Numbered from the stretch's first letter, positions 39,529 to 48,698 are shown. The stretch: DNA of 64,000 nt from Streptomyces sp. Act143 (GCF_003143935.1 NZ_QFRX01000001.1:692071-756070), one strand, 5' to 3'. The notes: generated by a model from the sequence alone, not told the origin. Numbers and translations are program-made.

Positions 39529-39993
39529 ATGAACGCACCCGCAACGACGAGCATGCCGCGGGCGCTGCCTGCCGCGCACCGGGACCGCCTGATGGAGATC
39601 GCCCGTGAGGTCGCCTTCCCCGAGGGCGTCCGGCTCTTCGAGGAGGGCGCCCACGCCGACCGGTTCTGGATCGTCCGCACCGGCACGGTCGACCTGGACA
39701 TCCGGGTGCCGGGCCGGCGGGCCGCGGTCATCGAGTCCCTCGGGCACAACGAACTCGTCGGCTGGTCCTGGCTGTACCCGCCGTACATCTGGCACCTGGG
39801 CGCGGGAACGGCGTCGCCGCTGCGCGCCTACGAGTTCGACGCGGCCGCCGTGCGCCGGATGTGCGAGGACGACCCGGAGTTCGGCCGGACGATCGCCCGG
39901 TGGGTCGGCGAGGTCGTCGCCCATCGCCTGCAGTCGGCCCGTACCCGGCTGCTCGACCTGTACGGCCCCTACGGCAGCGGCGGAATGCGCTGA
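39529..39993 (+). CDS. Cyclic-nucleotide-binding-domain protein without HTH
   Basis: A 154-residue protein made of a single Crp/Fnr-type cNMP-binding beta-roll (about 15-125; FPEGVRLFEEGAHADRFWIVRTGTVDLDI, SLGHNELVGWSWLYPPY) and a C-terminal helix. The DNA-binding helix-turn-helix of Crp/Fnr regulators is absent. The phosphate-binding cassette Arg-Thr/Ser pair is not obvious (LVGWSWLYPP), so the ligand may not be a cyclic nucleotide. The ATG at 39529 follows TGGAGGC. It precedes a CBS-BON gene and the DosR-like regulator on the same strand. Confidence 0.82.
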   Translation: MNAPATTSMPRALPAAHRDRLMEIAREVAFPEGVRLFEEGAHADRFWIVRTGTVDLDIRVPGRRAAVIESLGHNELVGWSWLYPPYIWHLGAGTASPLRAYEFDAAAVRRMCEDDPEFGRTIARWVGEVVAHRLQSARTRLLDLYGPYGSGGMR

Positions 39994-40006
39994 CCTGGCC
40001 CCCGTG

Positions 40007-40028
40007 CCGATCTCGTACCGATCTCGTA
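40007..40028 (+). repeat. 11-bp tandem duplication in CBS-BON leader
   Basis: CCGATCTCGTA is perfectly repeated at 40007-40017 and 40018-40028, directly before the AAGGAG ribosome site of the GTG start at 40042. It is probably a small slippage duplication; a regulatory role is not evident. Confidence 0.6.
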
Positions 40029-40041
40029 CCAAGGAGTCACC

Positions 40042-40704
40042 GTGTCCGGAACCCCGCACATCGTCAGTGACGTGATGACCCGCGACGTGGCCTGTGTGCG
40101 CCGCGACGCCGCCTTCAAGGACATCGTGCGCGCCATGCAGGACCGCAAGGTCAGCGCGCTGCCCGTGGTGGACGGCGGCGGCCGGGTCGTCGGCGTGGTC
40201 TCCGAGGCCGATCTGCTGCCCAAGGAGGAGTTCCGCGACAGCGACCCCGACCGCTACACCCAGCTGCGCCGGCTGGCCGACCTGGCGAAGGCCGGTTCGG
40301 TGACGGCCGGCGAGCTGATGACCGCGCCCGCCCTGACCGTGGAGCCCGACGTGACGCTCGCGCAGGCCGCGCGCACCATGGCGCGGGCCCGGGTCAAGCG
40401 GCTGCCCGTCGTCGGCGCCGACGGACGCCCGGTGGGCATCGTCAGCCGGGCCGACCTGCTCAAGGTGTTCCTGCGCGACGACGAGGACATCGCGGAGGAG
40501 GTGCGGCGGGAGGTCGTCGTCTATCTGTTCCCGACCCAGGCGGACGCGGTGCGCGTCGAGGTGCACGACGGCGTCGTGCGGCTGGGCGGCCGGGTCCGCG
40601 ACAAGTCCCTGGTGCCGGTGGCGGCCCGGCTGGTCCGCGCGGTGGAGGGCGTCGTGGACATCGAGTTCCGGCTCGACCACGGCGAGGAAGCGGATCTTCA
40701 CTGA
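40042..40704 (+). CDS. CBS-pair protein with BON domain
   Basis: A 220-residue protein: CBS1 (about 8-62; VSDVMTRDVACVRRDAAFKDIVRAM), CBS2 (about 90-142; LMTAPALTVEPDVTLAQAARTMARARVKRLPVV) and BON (about 150-215; VRVEVHDGVVRLGGRVRDKSL). Closest in the window is the 60891-61577 protein, which shares VVGVVSEADLLPKEEFR and BON-domain blocks. The start is GTG at 40042 after AAGGAG; the next ATG is too far inside the first CBS motif. It follows the cNMP-binding protein gene by 48 bp and ends 111 bp before the DosR-like regulator gene. Confidence 0.88.
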   Translation: MSGTPHIVSDVMTRDVACVRRDAAFKDIVRAMQDRKVSALPVVDGGGRVVGVVSEADLLPKEEFRDSDPDRYTQLRRLADLAKAGSVTAGELMTAPALTVEPDVTLAQAARTMARARVKRLPVVGADGRPVGIVSRADLLKVFLRDDEDIAEEVRREVVVYLFPTQADAVRVEVHDGVVRLGGRVRDKSLVPVAARLVRAVEGVVDIEFRLDHGEEADLH

Positions 40705-40719
40705 TCCTGCGCGGGACTG

Positions 40720-40733
40720 GGGCCGGTCGGCCC
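40720..40733. promoter_or_regulatory. Strict DosR/OsdR-like box upstream of the regulator gene
   Basis: GGGCCGGTCGGCCC is 82 bp upstream of the DosR-like regulator (40816). A GGGACT half-site (40713-40718) and an inverted half-site GTCGGCCCC (40741-40749) flank it. This predicts autoregulation, as for dosR in M. tuberculosis. Confidence 0.7.
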
Positions 40734-40815
40734 TGGTGAAGTCGGCCCCGGCGGGTGACGATCGTTTCACGGACAATTGCGCCGTCCGTCACTCACCCGT
40801 GAGCTAGGGGCCGAC

Positions 40816-41520
40816 ATGACCGAGGTACGCACCTTTTCGGCACAGGACCCGATCCGTGTCTTCCTGCTCGACGACCACGAGGTCGTCCGGCGCGGCGTGG
40901 CGGACATGCTGGACGCCGAGCCCGACATCTCCGTCGTCGGCGACGCCGCGAACGCCGAGCACGCCCTGGTCCGTGCCCCGGCCGTACGGCCGCACGTGGC
41001 CGTTCTCGACGTCCGTCTGCCGGACGGCGACGGCATCACCGTCTGCCGTGAGCTGCGCAGCAGGATGCCGGAGCTGGCGGTGCTGATGCTGACCTCGTTC
41101 GACGACGAGGAGGCCCTGCTCGACGCGATCATGGCCGGCGCGTCCGGCTATGTCCTCAAGCAGATCAAGGGCTCGGACCTGGTGTCCGCCGTGCGCACCG
41201 TCGCCACCGGCCAGTCGATGCTCGACCCCGCGACCACCGCCCGTCTGATGCGCTCGCTGCGCACCGAGCCGGTCGAGGCCCCGGCGGAGGCGCCGGAGCT
41301 GGCGGGGCTGTCCCCGCGCGAGCGGGAGATCCTCGCGCTGATCGGCGACGGGCTCACCAACCGGGAGATCGGGAAGCGGCTGTACCTGTCGGAGAAGACC
41401 GTCAAGAACCACATCTCCCGGCTGCTGGCCAAGCTCGGTGTGCAGCGGCGGGTGCAGGCGGCGGTGCTCGCCACCCACCTGGAGCATCCGGAGGGGGCCG
41501 AGGAACGCCCGGCCCGCTGA
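40816..41520 (+). CDS. osdR: DosR/DevR (OsdR)-like response regulator
   Basis: A 234-residue NarL-family regulator: receiver domain (about 12-130) and LuxR-type HTH (about 165-228). The phosphoacceptor is D65 in VAVLDVRLPDGDGI. The sequence tracks M. tuberculosis DosR closely: FLLDDHEVVRRGVADML, RMPELAVLMLTSFDDEEALLDAIMAGASGYV, LTNREIGKRLYLSEKTVKNHISRLLAKLGVQRR. In S. coelicolor the orthologue OsdR, phosphorylated by OsdK, binds many sites around its own gene. The ATG at 40816 has only a weak site (AGGGG). No histidine kinase is encoded in the window; the next gene is a convergent ATPase. The symbol is assigned by similarity and setting. Confidence 0.85.
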   Translation: MTEVRTFSAQDPIRVFLLDDHEVVRRGVADMLDAEPDISVVGDAANAEHALVRAPAVRPHVAVLDVRLPDGDGITVCRELRSRMPELAVLMLTSFDDEEALLDAIMAGASGYVLKQIKGSDLVSAVRTVATGQSMLDPATTARLMRSLRTEPVEAPAEAPELAGLSPREREILALIGDGLTNREIGKRLYLSEKTVKNHISRLLAKLGVQRRVQAAVLATHLEHPEGAEERPAR

Positions 41521-41553
41521 TCCGCCGGCCTCGCGGTCGCCCCGGACGCCACG

Positions 41554-44217
41554 TCAGGCCGCGCGTCCCGCCGGCCGCCGTACCGCCCGCGCGGCCAGCT
41601 CCACCGGCAGCACCGTCGCCGCCGTGCCCAGGCACAGGGCCCACTGCCCCGCGTCCAGCGGAACCGTGCCGAAGACCGTGCGCGCCCACGCCACGTGGAC
41701 GGCGACCACCTGCACGGCGAGCATGCCGGCCAGGCACAGCCACAGGGTGCGGTTGCGCAGCTGGTGGCGGCCCAGCAGGGGGCCGTCGTCGGCGCGGGCG
41801 CACAGCGAGTTGAAGAGCTGGAACAGCACGAACGTGGTGAAGGCCATGGTCAGCGCGGTGTCCGTGCCGACCCGGTCGCGGGCCAGGGCGAGCAGGCCCA
41901 CCGTGCCGAGGGCCATGACGGCACCGGCCCGGGTGATGGCCATGAGGCGACGGGCGTCCAGGATGCGCTCCGCCGGGTCGCGCGGCGGATGCCGCATCAC
42001 GTCGTCGCGGGCCGGGTCGACGGCCAGGGCCATGGCGGGCGGCCCGTCCATGATGATGTTGATCCACAGCAGCTGGGCCGCGGTCAGCGGGGCGGGCAGG
42101 CCCGCCAGCGAGGCGCCCAGCAGGGTGAGGATGGCGCCGATGTTGGTGGCGAGCTGGAAGCGGACGAACTTGACGATGTTGTCGTAGATGGCCCGTCCCT
42201 CGCGGACGGCCCGCACGATGGTGGAGAAGTCGTCGTCGGTGAGGACCACGTCGGCGGCCTCCTTGGCCACGTCCGTGCCGGTGCGGCCCATCGCGACACC
42301 GATGTGCGCGGCCCGCAGCGCGGCCGCGTCGTTCACCCCGTCGCCGGTCATGGCGACGATGTGGCCGCGGCTCGTCAGGGCTCGTACGATCACCACCTTG
42401 TGCTCCGGGGCGACCCGGGCGAACACCCCGATGCCGTCGATGCGCGCGGCGAGCTCGGCCTCCGTCATCCGGTCCAGCTCGGCGCCGGTCACCACGTCCC
42501 CGGCGATGTCGAGTTCGCGGGCGATCGCCGCCGCGGTGTCGGCGTGGTCGCCGGTGACCATCTTCACGGCGACGCCCGCCGAACGGCACAGCGCCATGGC
42601 GTCCCGGGCCTGGGGACGCGGCGGGTCGGCGATCCCGGCGACCGACACGAGGGTCAGCGGGGGCAGTGCCGTCGCGTCCGGCGGGTCGTCGGTGACCGCG
42701 GTGGCCGCGCCGAGCACCCGCAGGCCCGAGCCGCCGAGTTCGGCGGTGACGGCGAGGACCCTCGCCCGCTGCCCGGCGTCCAGCGGGCGCACGCCGTCCT
42801 CGGTGAGGATCTCGGCGCACCGCTCCAGCAGGACGTCCACCGCTCCTTTGACGTGGACGCGGGTGCGGCCGTCGGGGTCGGTGTGGAAGGTGGCCATGAA
42901 CTTCGTGGCCGCGTCGAAGGGCAGCTCACCGGTGCGCGGCAGCTCGGCCCGCAGCCCGTCGGCGTCCATGCCCGCCTTCGCGGCGAGGACGACGAGGGCG
43001 GCCTCCGTGGGGTCGCCGACATAGCCCTCGTCGGTGAGGCGGGCGTCGTTGCAGAGGACGAACGGCAGCACCGCGTCGAGGAGCCGCCCGGCCGGGCCCT
43101 CGGCACCATGGACGACACCCTTGGTGCCGTACCCCTCACCCGTGACCTCGTGCAGCCGGCCGGCCGTCCAAAGGGCCCGGACGGTCATCTCGTTGAGCGT
43201 CAGCGTGCCGGTCTTGTCGCTGCACACGACCGTCGCCGAGCCGAGCGACTCCACGGAGGCGAGCCGTTTGACGATGGCCCCGCGGCGGGCCATCCGGTGC
43301 ACGCCGAGCGCGAGGGTGAGGGCCAGGACGGCGGGCAGGCCCTCGGGGATCGCGGCGACGGCCAGGGCCACGGCCCGCAGCGCGAGGTCGGCGAGCGACT
43401 CGCCCTCGACGAGGGCGACGATCGCGTAGACGGCGACCGCGATGCCGCTGAGCAGCGCCAAGCGCCGTCCCAGGCTGTCCAGTTGGATCTGGAGGGGGCT
43501 GGCCGGTTCGGGCCCGGTGCGCAACGACTCGGCGATCGCGCCGAGTTGGGTGCGCATGCCGGTGGCCGTGACGACCATCTCCGCGCGGCCACGGGTGACG
43601 GCCGTGTTCATGAACAGCATGCCGGTGCGCTCCGCGAGGGGCACCGGGCCGGTCGCGGCGGTGTTCTTGGCGACCGGCTGGGACTCGCCGGTCAGGGCCG
43701 CCTCGGCGACCTCGACCGACTCGGCGACGGTCAGCCGTCCGTCGGCCGGCACCCGGTCGCCCGCCTCCAGCAGGACCACGTCGCCGGGGACCAGGGTGTG
43801 CGCCTCGACGAGGCGTTCCTCGCCGTCGCGGCGGACCCGGGCGGTGGGCACGAGCATCCTGCGCAGCGCCTCCAGGCTGCGCTCGGCGCGGCGTTCCTGG
43901 AGGTAGCCGAGGACGGCGTTGATCTGCAGGACGACGGTGATGACCAGGGCGTCCTTGACGTCTCCGATGGCTCCGGCGACGACCGCGGCGATGAGCAGGA
44001 TGCCGATGAGCCAGTTGCGGAACTGGTCGAGGAACTTCAGCCATTCGGGCCGCCGGGCGGGCTCGGCCAGCCGGTTGGGGCCGCAGTCGGCCGCGCGCTC
44101 GGTGGCCGCTGCCGCGCTCAGACCGGTCGCCGGGTCCACGCCCAGGCGGGCGGCGGCTTCCACGGCGTCCAGTTGGTGGACTTCGGGAAGGGCCGGGACG
44201 GTCGAGGGGGCGCTCAC
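41554..44217 (-). CDS. P2A-like cation (Ca-type) P-type ATPase
   Basis: An 887-residue P2-type ATPase. Motifs: LTGES, IPEGLPAVLALTLALG in M4, D334 in DKTGT, TGDGVNDAAALRAAHIGVAMG, and M6 WINIIMDGPPAMALA with the Asn and Asp that coordinate calcium in SERCA/PMCA pumps. Calcium (or Mn) export is therefore likelier than for the pump at 7636. A 45-residue N-terminal stretch ends in the usual GLSAAAATERAADCGPNRL. The start is a GTG at 44217 overlapping the stop of the upstream Usp by four bases (GTGA), with GGGAGG as ribosome site; the Usp and pump are translationally coupled. It converges with the regulator gene (33 bp). Confidence 0.88.
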   Translation of the reverse strand: MSAPSTVPALPEVHQLDAVEAAARLGVDPATGLSAAAATERAADCGPNRLAEPARRPEWLKFLDQFRNWLIGILLIAAVVAGAIGDVKDALVITVVLQINAVLGYLQERRAERSLEALRRMLVPTARVRRDGEERLVEAHTLVPGDVVLLEAGDRVPADGRLTVAESVEVAEAALTGESQPVAKNTAATGPVPLAERTGMLFMNTAVTRGRAEMVVTATGMRTQLGAIAESLRTGPEPASPLQIQLDSLGRRLALLSGIAVAVYAIVALVEGESLADLALRAVALAVAAIPEGLPAVLALTLALGVHRMARRGAIVKRLASVESLGSATVVCSDKTGTLTLNEMTVRALWTAGRLHEVTGEGYGTKGVVHGAEGPAGRLLDAVLPFVLCNDARLTDEGYVGDPTEAALVVLAAKAGMDADGLRAELPRTGELPFDAATKFMATFHTDPDGRTRVHVKGAVDVLLERCAEILTEDGVRPLDAGQRARVLAVTAELGGSGLRVLGAATAVTDDPPDATALPPLTLVSVAGIADPPRPQARDAMALCRSAGVAVKMVTGDHADTAAAIARELDIAGDVVTGAELDRMTEAELAARIDGIGVFARVAPEHKVVIVRALTSRGHIVAMTGDGVNDAAALRAAHIGVAMGRTGTDVAKEAADVVLTDDDFSTIVRAVREGRAIYDNIVKFVRFQLATNIGAILTLLGASLAGLPAPLTAAQLLWINIIMDGPPAMALAVDPARDDVMRHPPRDPAERILDARRLMAITRAGAVMALGTVGLLALARDRVGTDTALTMAFTTFVLFQLFNSLCARADDGPLLGRHQLRNRTLWLCLAGMLAVQVVAVHVAWARTVFGTVPLDAGQWALCLGTAATVLPVELAARAVRRPAGRAA

Positions 44218-45104
44218 GGCCGTTCCTCCCCCGACCGGACGACGGCGACCGGGCAGTCGGCGTGGTGCAGCACGGCCTGGCTGACCGAACCGAGGAGCAG
44301 CCCCGCGAATCCGCCGTGGCCGCGTGCGCCGACCACAAGGAGCCCGGCCTCCGACGTCGCCTCGATGAGGCTGTGCCGGACACGGCCGCGCACCAGCCTG
44401 CGGTGGACGGCGACATCGGGGTACTTCTCTCGCAGTCCCCCCAGTGCCTCGGAGAGCACCCGCTGCTCCTCGTCGCGCAGCCGGTCCTCGTCGTAGGTCA
44501 CGAAGGGCGGGTCGGCGGGGCCGTCGTAGGCACGCTCGGTGCGGGTGTTCCAGATGTGCAGGGCGATCATGTCGGTGCTGTGCAGGGATGCCTGGGCGAA
44601 GGCGAACTCGACGGCGCCGCGGGAGGCGGGGGAACCGTCGACGGCGAGGAGGACCGGCCCTGCCGGGCGGGGACGGCCGCGGACCACCAGCACCGGGCAG
44701 GCGGCGTGCGCGGCGAGGTGACCGGCGGTGGAGCCGAGGAGCAGGCTGCCGAAGCGGCTCAGGCCACGGCTGCCGACGACGGCCAGCGAGGCGGTCCGGG
44801 ACTCGGCCTCCAGGACCAGCACCGGTTCACCGACGACGACCTCACGCTCCACCGCCACGCCGGGCGCGGCCTTCCGGGCGCGCCGTTCGGCCTCGGTGAG
44901 CGTGCCGTCGATCAGCTCGCGCAGACCGGCGGCGCCCGGGGTCCAGGGCGCCGCACCGGTGGGCGGCACGTGGGCGGCGGGCCAGCCGAAGGCGTGCACC
45001 AGGCGGAGCCCCACGCCGCGCAGCACGGCCTCGCGCGCCGCGACGGCCACGGCCGTCAGGCTCGACGGTGAACCATCCACTCCCACCACGACGGGACCGC
45101 TCAT
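44214..45104 (-). CDS. Universal stress protein, tandem Usp domains
   Basis: A 296-residue two-domain Usp. Here the second domain retains the canonical ATP signature, GARGHGGFAGLLLGS, ending VLHHADCPVAVVRSG; domain one has GSRGLSRFGSLLLGS. Both sites are thus complete, unlike most tandem Usps in this window. The ATG at 45104 follows GAAGGGGAG. Its stop overlaps the GTG start of the calcium-type ATPase, so the two proteins are made together; a Usp regulating a pump is an attractive but untested idea. It is divergent from another Usp across 300 bp. Confidence 0.9.
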   Translation of the reverse strand: MSGPVVVGVDGSPSSLTAVAVAAREAVLRGVGLRLVHAFGWPAAHVPPTGAAPWTPGAAGLRELIDGTLTEAERRARKAAPGVAVEREVVVGEPVLVLEAESRTASLAVVGSRGLSRFGSLLLGSTAGHLAAHAACPVLVVRGRPRPAGPVLLAVDGSPASRGAVEFAFAQASLHSTDMIALHIWNTRTERAYDGPADPPFVTYDEDRLRDEEQRVLSEALGGLREKYPDVAVHRRLVRGRVRHSLIEATSEAGLLVVGARGHGGFAGLLLGSVSQAVLHHADCPVAVVRSGEERP

Positions 45105-45404
45105 CGCTCTCCCCTTCTCCGGCTGCCCTGCCCGCGCGAGCCCCTGTCCGGCCTCCCCCCGGGGGCAGGTGCGCGTGGCCGGGCATCCTGTGCGCCGATG
45201 CGACGGCCGGGCGGTTCTCGCCTCGTCACTCCTTCGTCCTCCCAGCCTCGGCCCGCCGGCCTACCGCGCACAGGGCCGTCCGGGCCAGCGGAACGCCCCA
45301 TCCGGCCCTCGCCCGCCCGGCGCCGCGCTCGGACGCTGAAAGCAGGGGGAGCACGCGCGCGGCCGCGTCGGCAGAGGGGCCGCGCCGACAACCGGAGGTG
45401 CGTG
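45105..45404. other. Divergent Usp/Usp intergenic region
   Basis: No gene is seen in the 300 bp between the divergent Usp genes. A box variant GGGCCGTCCGGGCC (45273-45286, one base off the relaxed dyad) and a half-site GGGGCCGCG near 45376 are the only recognisable regulatory elements. Confidence 0.4.
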
Positions 45405-46289
45405 ATGACCGGACCTGTCGTCGTAGGGCTGGACGGATCGCCCGCGAGCGTGACCGCCGCGTGGTGGGCCGCCCGCGAGGCCGTGGACCGAGGTCTGCCG
45501 CTGCTGCTGCTCCACTCCTGGACCACCCAGCCGCTCAACGTGCCGGTACCGCAGGAGGCGCTCAGCAAACAGCGCTACGGCGGACAGGTGCTGCAGCGCA
45601 CCGAGGCCGAGCTGCTGCACCGCCACTCCGGTCTGTCGGTCACCTCGGAGCTGGTGTCCGACCCTGCGGCCCAGGCGCTGCTGGCCGCCGGGGAGACGGC
45701 GTCCCTGCTGGTGCTGGGCTCCCGCGGACACGGCTCGGTGGCGAGTTTCCTGCTCGGCTCGATCAGCCTGCACGTCCTGGGGCTCGCCCACTGCCCCACC
45801 GTGGTGGTCCGCGCCGGTGACCCCGCCGTCCCGGAGGGGTGGCGGCCCACGGCGGACGACCGGGGCGAGATCGTCGTCGGCGTGCAGCACAACGGGCCGA
45901 CCATCGCCCCGCTGCTGGAGTTCGCTCTCACCACCGCCCAGCTGCACCACACGCGCGTGCTCGCGGTACGGGCGCTGCCGCTGTCGTCCCTGATGACGCA
46001 TCCGCAGGCGCTGACCGAACCGGGCGACGAGGCCTGGCAGGCGGTGGAGCACGGGCGGCTGGCCGCCGAACTCGCCCCGTGGCGGGAGAAGTTCCCGGAT
46101 GTGGAGCTCGAGCAGCGGATCGACCGGGGCGCCCCGGCCCAGGTGCTGCTGGCCGCCTCCGCGCACAGCAGGCTGACCGTGGTGGGCCGCCGCCGGCATC
46201 CGTCCCGCGTCACCTGGAAGCTCGGCCCCGTCGCGCACGCGGCCCTGCACCACATGCCGTGCCCGGTCGCCGTGGTGCCGCACGACTGA
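45405..46289 (+). CDS. Universal stress protein, tandem Usp domains
   Basis: A 294-residue two-domain Usp with VVVGLDGSPASVTAAWWAAREA at the N-terminus, GSRGHGSVASFLLGS (complete ATP signature) in domain one, and a degenerate GRRRHPSRVTWKLGPV in domain two. The LLHSWTTQPLNVPVPQEALS segment is specific to this copy. The ATG at 45405 follows CCGGAGGTG. It is followed after 27 bp by the hemerythrin-tailed metal ATPase, so a Usp is again paired with a P-type ATPase, as at 41554-45104. Confidence 0.9.
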   Translation: MTGPVVVGLDGSPASVTAAWWAAREAVDRGLPLLLLHSWTTQPLNVPVPQEALSKQRYGGQVLQRTEAELLHRHSGLSVTSELVSDPAAQALLAAGETASLLVLGSRGHGSVASFLLGSISLHVLGLAHCPTVVVRAGDPAVPEGWRPTADDRGEIVVGVQHNGPTIAPLLEFALTTAQLHHTRVLAVRALPLSSLMTHPQALTEPGDEAWQAVEHGRLAAELAPWREKFPDVELEQRIDRGAPAQVLLAASAHSRLTVVGRRRHPSRVTWKLGPVAHAALHHMPCPVAVVPHD

Positions 46290-46316
46290 ACACCGTCGAC
46301 GCGGGGGAGGGCCGTC

Positions 46317-48650
46317 ATGGACCGTACGCCTTGGAGCAAGGAGCTGCGCCGGCTGGGGGCGACCGTGTCCCGCGTGCCGTCGCTCGAGACACTGCTGCTC
46401 GCGGACACGGCCGTCGCGCTCACGGTCGGGGGGATCTTCCGCCTGGCCGGGGCGACCGGGCCGGCCGACCTGTGCTGGGCGCTGGGGACGGTCGTCGCCG
46501 TCGTGCCGGCGGTGGGCTGGGTGCTGGAGGCGCTGCGGCGCGGCAAGGCGGGCGTGGACCTGATCGCCGTTCTGGCCCTGGGCGGCACCCTGGCCGTGCG
46601 CGAGTACCTGGCCGGTGCCCTGATCGCCCTGATGCTGGCCACCGGCCGCACCCTGGAGACCGCGGCGCGGCGGCGGGCCTCACGCGATCTGCGCGCCCTG
46701 CTGGCGCACGCGCCGCGCACCGCCCGGCGCCGCACCGGCACGGAGGTGCGGACGGTGCCGTTGGCCGAGGTCGCCGTCGGTGATCTGCTGGTCGTCGGTC
46801 CCGGCGAGGTCGTGCCGGTGGACGGACGCGCGGTGGGCTCGGCCGCCGAACTCGACGAGTCGGTACTCACCGGCGAGCCGCTGACCGTGCGCCGGCCGCC
46901 GGGCGAGCCGATCCGCAGCGGTGTCGTCAACGCGGGCGGCGCCTTCGAGGTGCGCGCCACGGCGACCGCCGCGGACAGCACCTACGCCGAGATCGTCCGC
47001 CTGGCCCGGCGTGCCGGCGCGGAGTCGGCTCCCGTGGTGCGGCTGGCCGACCGGTACGCGGCCTGGTTCCTGCCGCTGTCGGTGGCCGCGGCCGGACTGG
47101 CGTGGCTGGTCAGCGGTTCCGCGGTGCGGGCGGTGGCGGTCCTGGTGGTCGCCACACCCTGTCCGCTGCTGCTGGCGGCACCCGTCGCCGTGGTCTCCGG
47201 TCTGTCGCGGGCCTCACGGCTGGGCGTGGTGGTCCGGGACGGCGGCGCGCTGGAGAACCTCGGGCGGGCGCGCACCCTGCTGCTGGACAAGACCGGCACC
47301 CTGACCGTGGGCCGGCCGCGGGTGATCGACGTGGTGGCGGCACCGGGCTGGCAGCCGACGCAGGTGCTGCGGCTGACGGCGTCGCTCGACCAGTACTCGC
47401 CGCACGTCCTCGCCCGCGCCGTCGTGGACGCGGCCCGCGAACGGGGGCTGCGGCTGTCGGTCCCCGTGGACGTGGCGGAGGAACCGGGCCGCGGTGCCGT
47501 CGGCACCGTCGCGGGACGCCGGATGGGCGTGGGCCGCCTGGACGGTCGTACCGGCAAACCGGGCTGGGCCCGCGCCGCCGACAACCGGGCCGTCCTCGAC
47601 GGGGCGACCGTCGTCTGGCTCACCGTCGACGCCCGCCCGGTCGGCGCCGTGCTGCTGCGCGACCCGCTGCGCCACGACGCGCCCCGCACCCTGCGCCGGC
47701 TGCGGGCGGCGGGCATCGGGCGGCTGGTGATGCTCACCGGTGACCGCGCCGACCCCGCCCGCGAGGTCGGCGCCGTCCTCGGACTCGACGGGGTGCGCTC
47801 CGGGCTGTCCCCCGCCGACAAGGTCGACGCGGTCCGTGCGGAGCGCGGGCGCGCGGTCACCGTCATGGTCGGCGACGGTGTCAACGACGCCCCCGCCCTG
47901 GCCGCCGCCGACATCGGTGTGGCGATGGGCGCGTGCGGCTCCACCGCCTCCTCCGAGGCCGCCGACATCGTGCTGACCACCGACCGGGTGGACCGGCTGG
48001 CCGACGCGGTCGCCATCGCCGTGCGGTCGCGGCGCATCGCCGTGCAGAGCGCGCTCGGCGGGATGCTGCTGTCGCTCGCCGCGATGGCGGCGGCCGCCGC
48101 CGGGCTGCTGGCACCGGCGGTCGGCGCCCTGCTCCAGGAGGGCATCGACGCCGCGGTCATCCTCAACGCCCTGCGCGCCCTGCGCGACGACCGGCCGGAC
48201 CGGCCGGCGCTCACCCCGTCCGCGGAGTCGCTCATCCATCGTTTCGCCGCCGAACACGACGACCTTCAGGACGTGCTGGAGGCGGTACGCGCCGCCGCCG
48301 ACCAGCTCTCGGACAGCGCGGGCCCGGCGTCCCTGGCCCCGGTGGCCGAGGTGCACCGGCTGCTCACCCAGCGGCTGCTGCCGCACGAGCACGCCGAGGA
48401 GCACCAGCTGTACCCGGCGCTCGCGCCGACGCTCGGCGGCCCCGAGGCCACGGCCCCGATGAGCCGCGCCCACGCCGAGATCGACCGCCTCGCCCACCGC
48501 ATCGCCACCCATCTCGACCTTGCGGGCCCGGACGGCTCCCCCACCCCGGAGCAACTGGACGACCTGCGGGCCTGCCTGTACGGGCTGCACACCGTCCTGC
48601 GCCTGCACTTCGTCCAGGAAGAGGAGAACTACTTCTCCCTCGCGCCCTGA
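46317..48650 (+). CDS. P1B-type metal ATPase with C-terminal hemerythrin domain
   Basis: A 777-residue P1B ATPase. No N-terminal metal-binding CXXC domain; helices, actuator ESVLTGEP, metal-site motif TPCPL with C282, D324 in DKTGT, GDGVNDAPALAAADIGVAMG, then two last helices to about 625. Residues about 640-777 form a hemerythrin-like bundle with AEHDD, HEHAEEH, RAHAEI and LHTVLRLHFVQEEENY supplying the His/Glu ligands of a di-iron site. TPC plus a hemerythrin tail defines the P1B-5 class (Nia-type), linked to nickel or iron export. The di-iron domain could sense oxygen or iron. The GC-rich ATG at 46317 follows GGGGGAGGG. It is co-directional with the Usp just upstream. Confidence 0.9.
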   Translation: MDRTPWSKELRRLGATVSRVPSLETLLLADTAVALTVGGIFRLAGATGPADLCWALGTVVAVVPAVGWVLEALRRGKAGVDLIAVLALGGTLAVREYLAGALIALMLATGRTLETAARRRASRDLRALLAHAPRTARRRTGTEVRTVPLAEVAVGDLLVVGPGEVVPVDGRAVGSAAELDESVLTGEPLTVRRPPGEPIRSGVVNAGGAFEVRATATAADSTYAEIVRLARRAGAESAPVVRLADRYAAWFLPLSVAAAGLAWLVSGSAVRAVAVLVVATPCPLLLAAPVAVVSGLSRASRLGVVVRDGGALENLGRARTLLLDKTGTLTVGRPRVIDVVAAPGWQPTQVLRLTASLDQYSPHVLARAVVDAARERGLRLSVPVDVAEEPGRGAVGTVAGRRMGVGRLDGRTGKPGWARAADNRAVLDGATVVWLTVDARPVGAVLLRDPLRHDAPRTLRRLRAAGIGRLVMLTGDRADPAREVGAVLGLDGVRSGLSPADKVDAVRAERGRAVTVMVGDGVNDAPALAAADIGVAMGACGSTASSEAADIVLTTDRVDRLADAVAIAVRSRRIAVQSALGGMLLSLAAMAAAAAGLLAPAVGALLQEGIDAAVILNALRALRDDRPDRPALTPSAESLIHRFAAEHDDLQDVLEAVRAAADQLSDSAGPASLAPVAEVHRLLTQRLLPHEHAEEHQLYPALAPTLGGPEATAPMSRAHAEIDRLAHRIATHLDLAGPDGSPTPEQLDDLRACLYGLHTVLRLHFVQEEENYFSLAP

Positions 48651-48698
48651 TCTTTCTCCCGCTCCCCGGTCCCTTCTCTCGCACGCCGAGGTGATGCC

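Noticed and set aside
45198..45404. In-frame N-terminal extension of the Usp at 45405
   Set aside because: The added sequence is Arg/Pro/Gly-rich low complexity, unlike any Usp N-terminus, and the ribosome site sits before the ATG at 45405.
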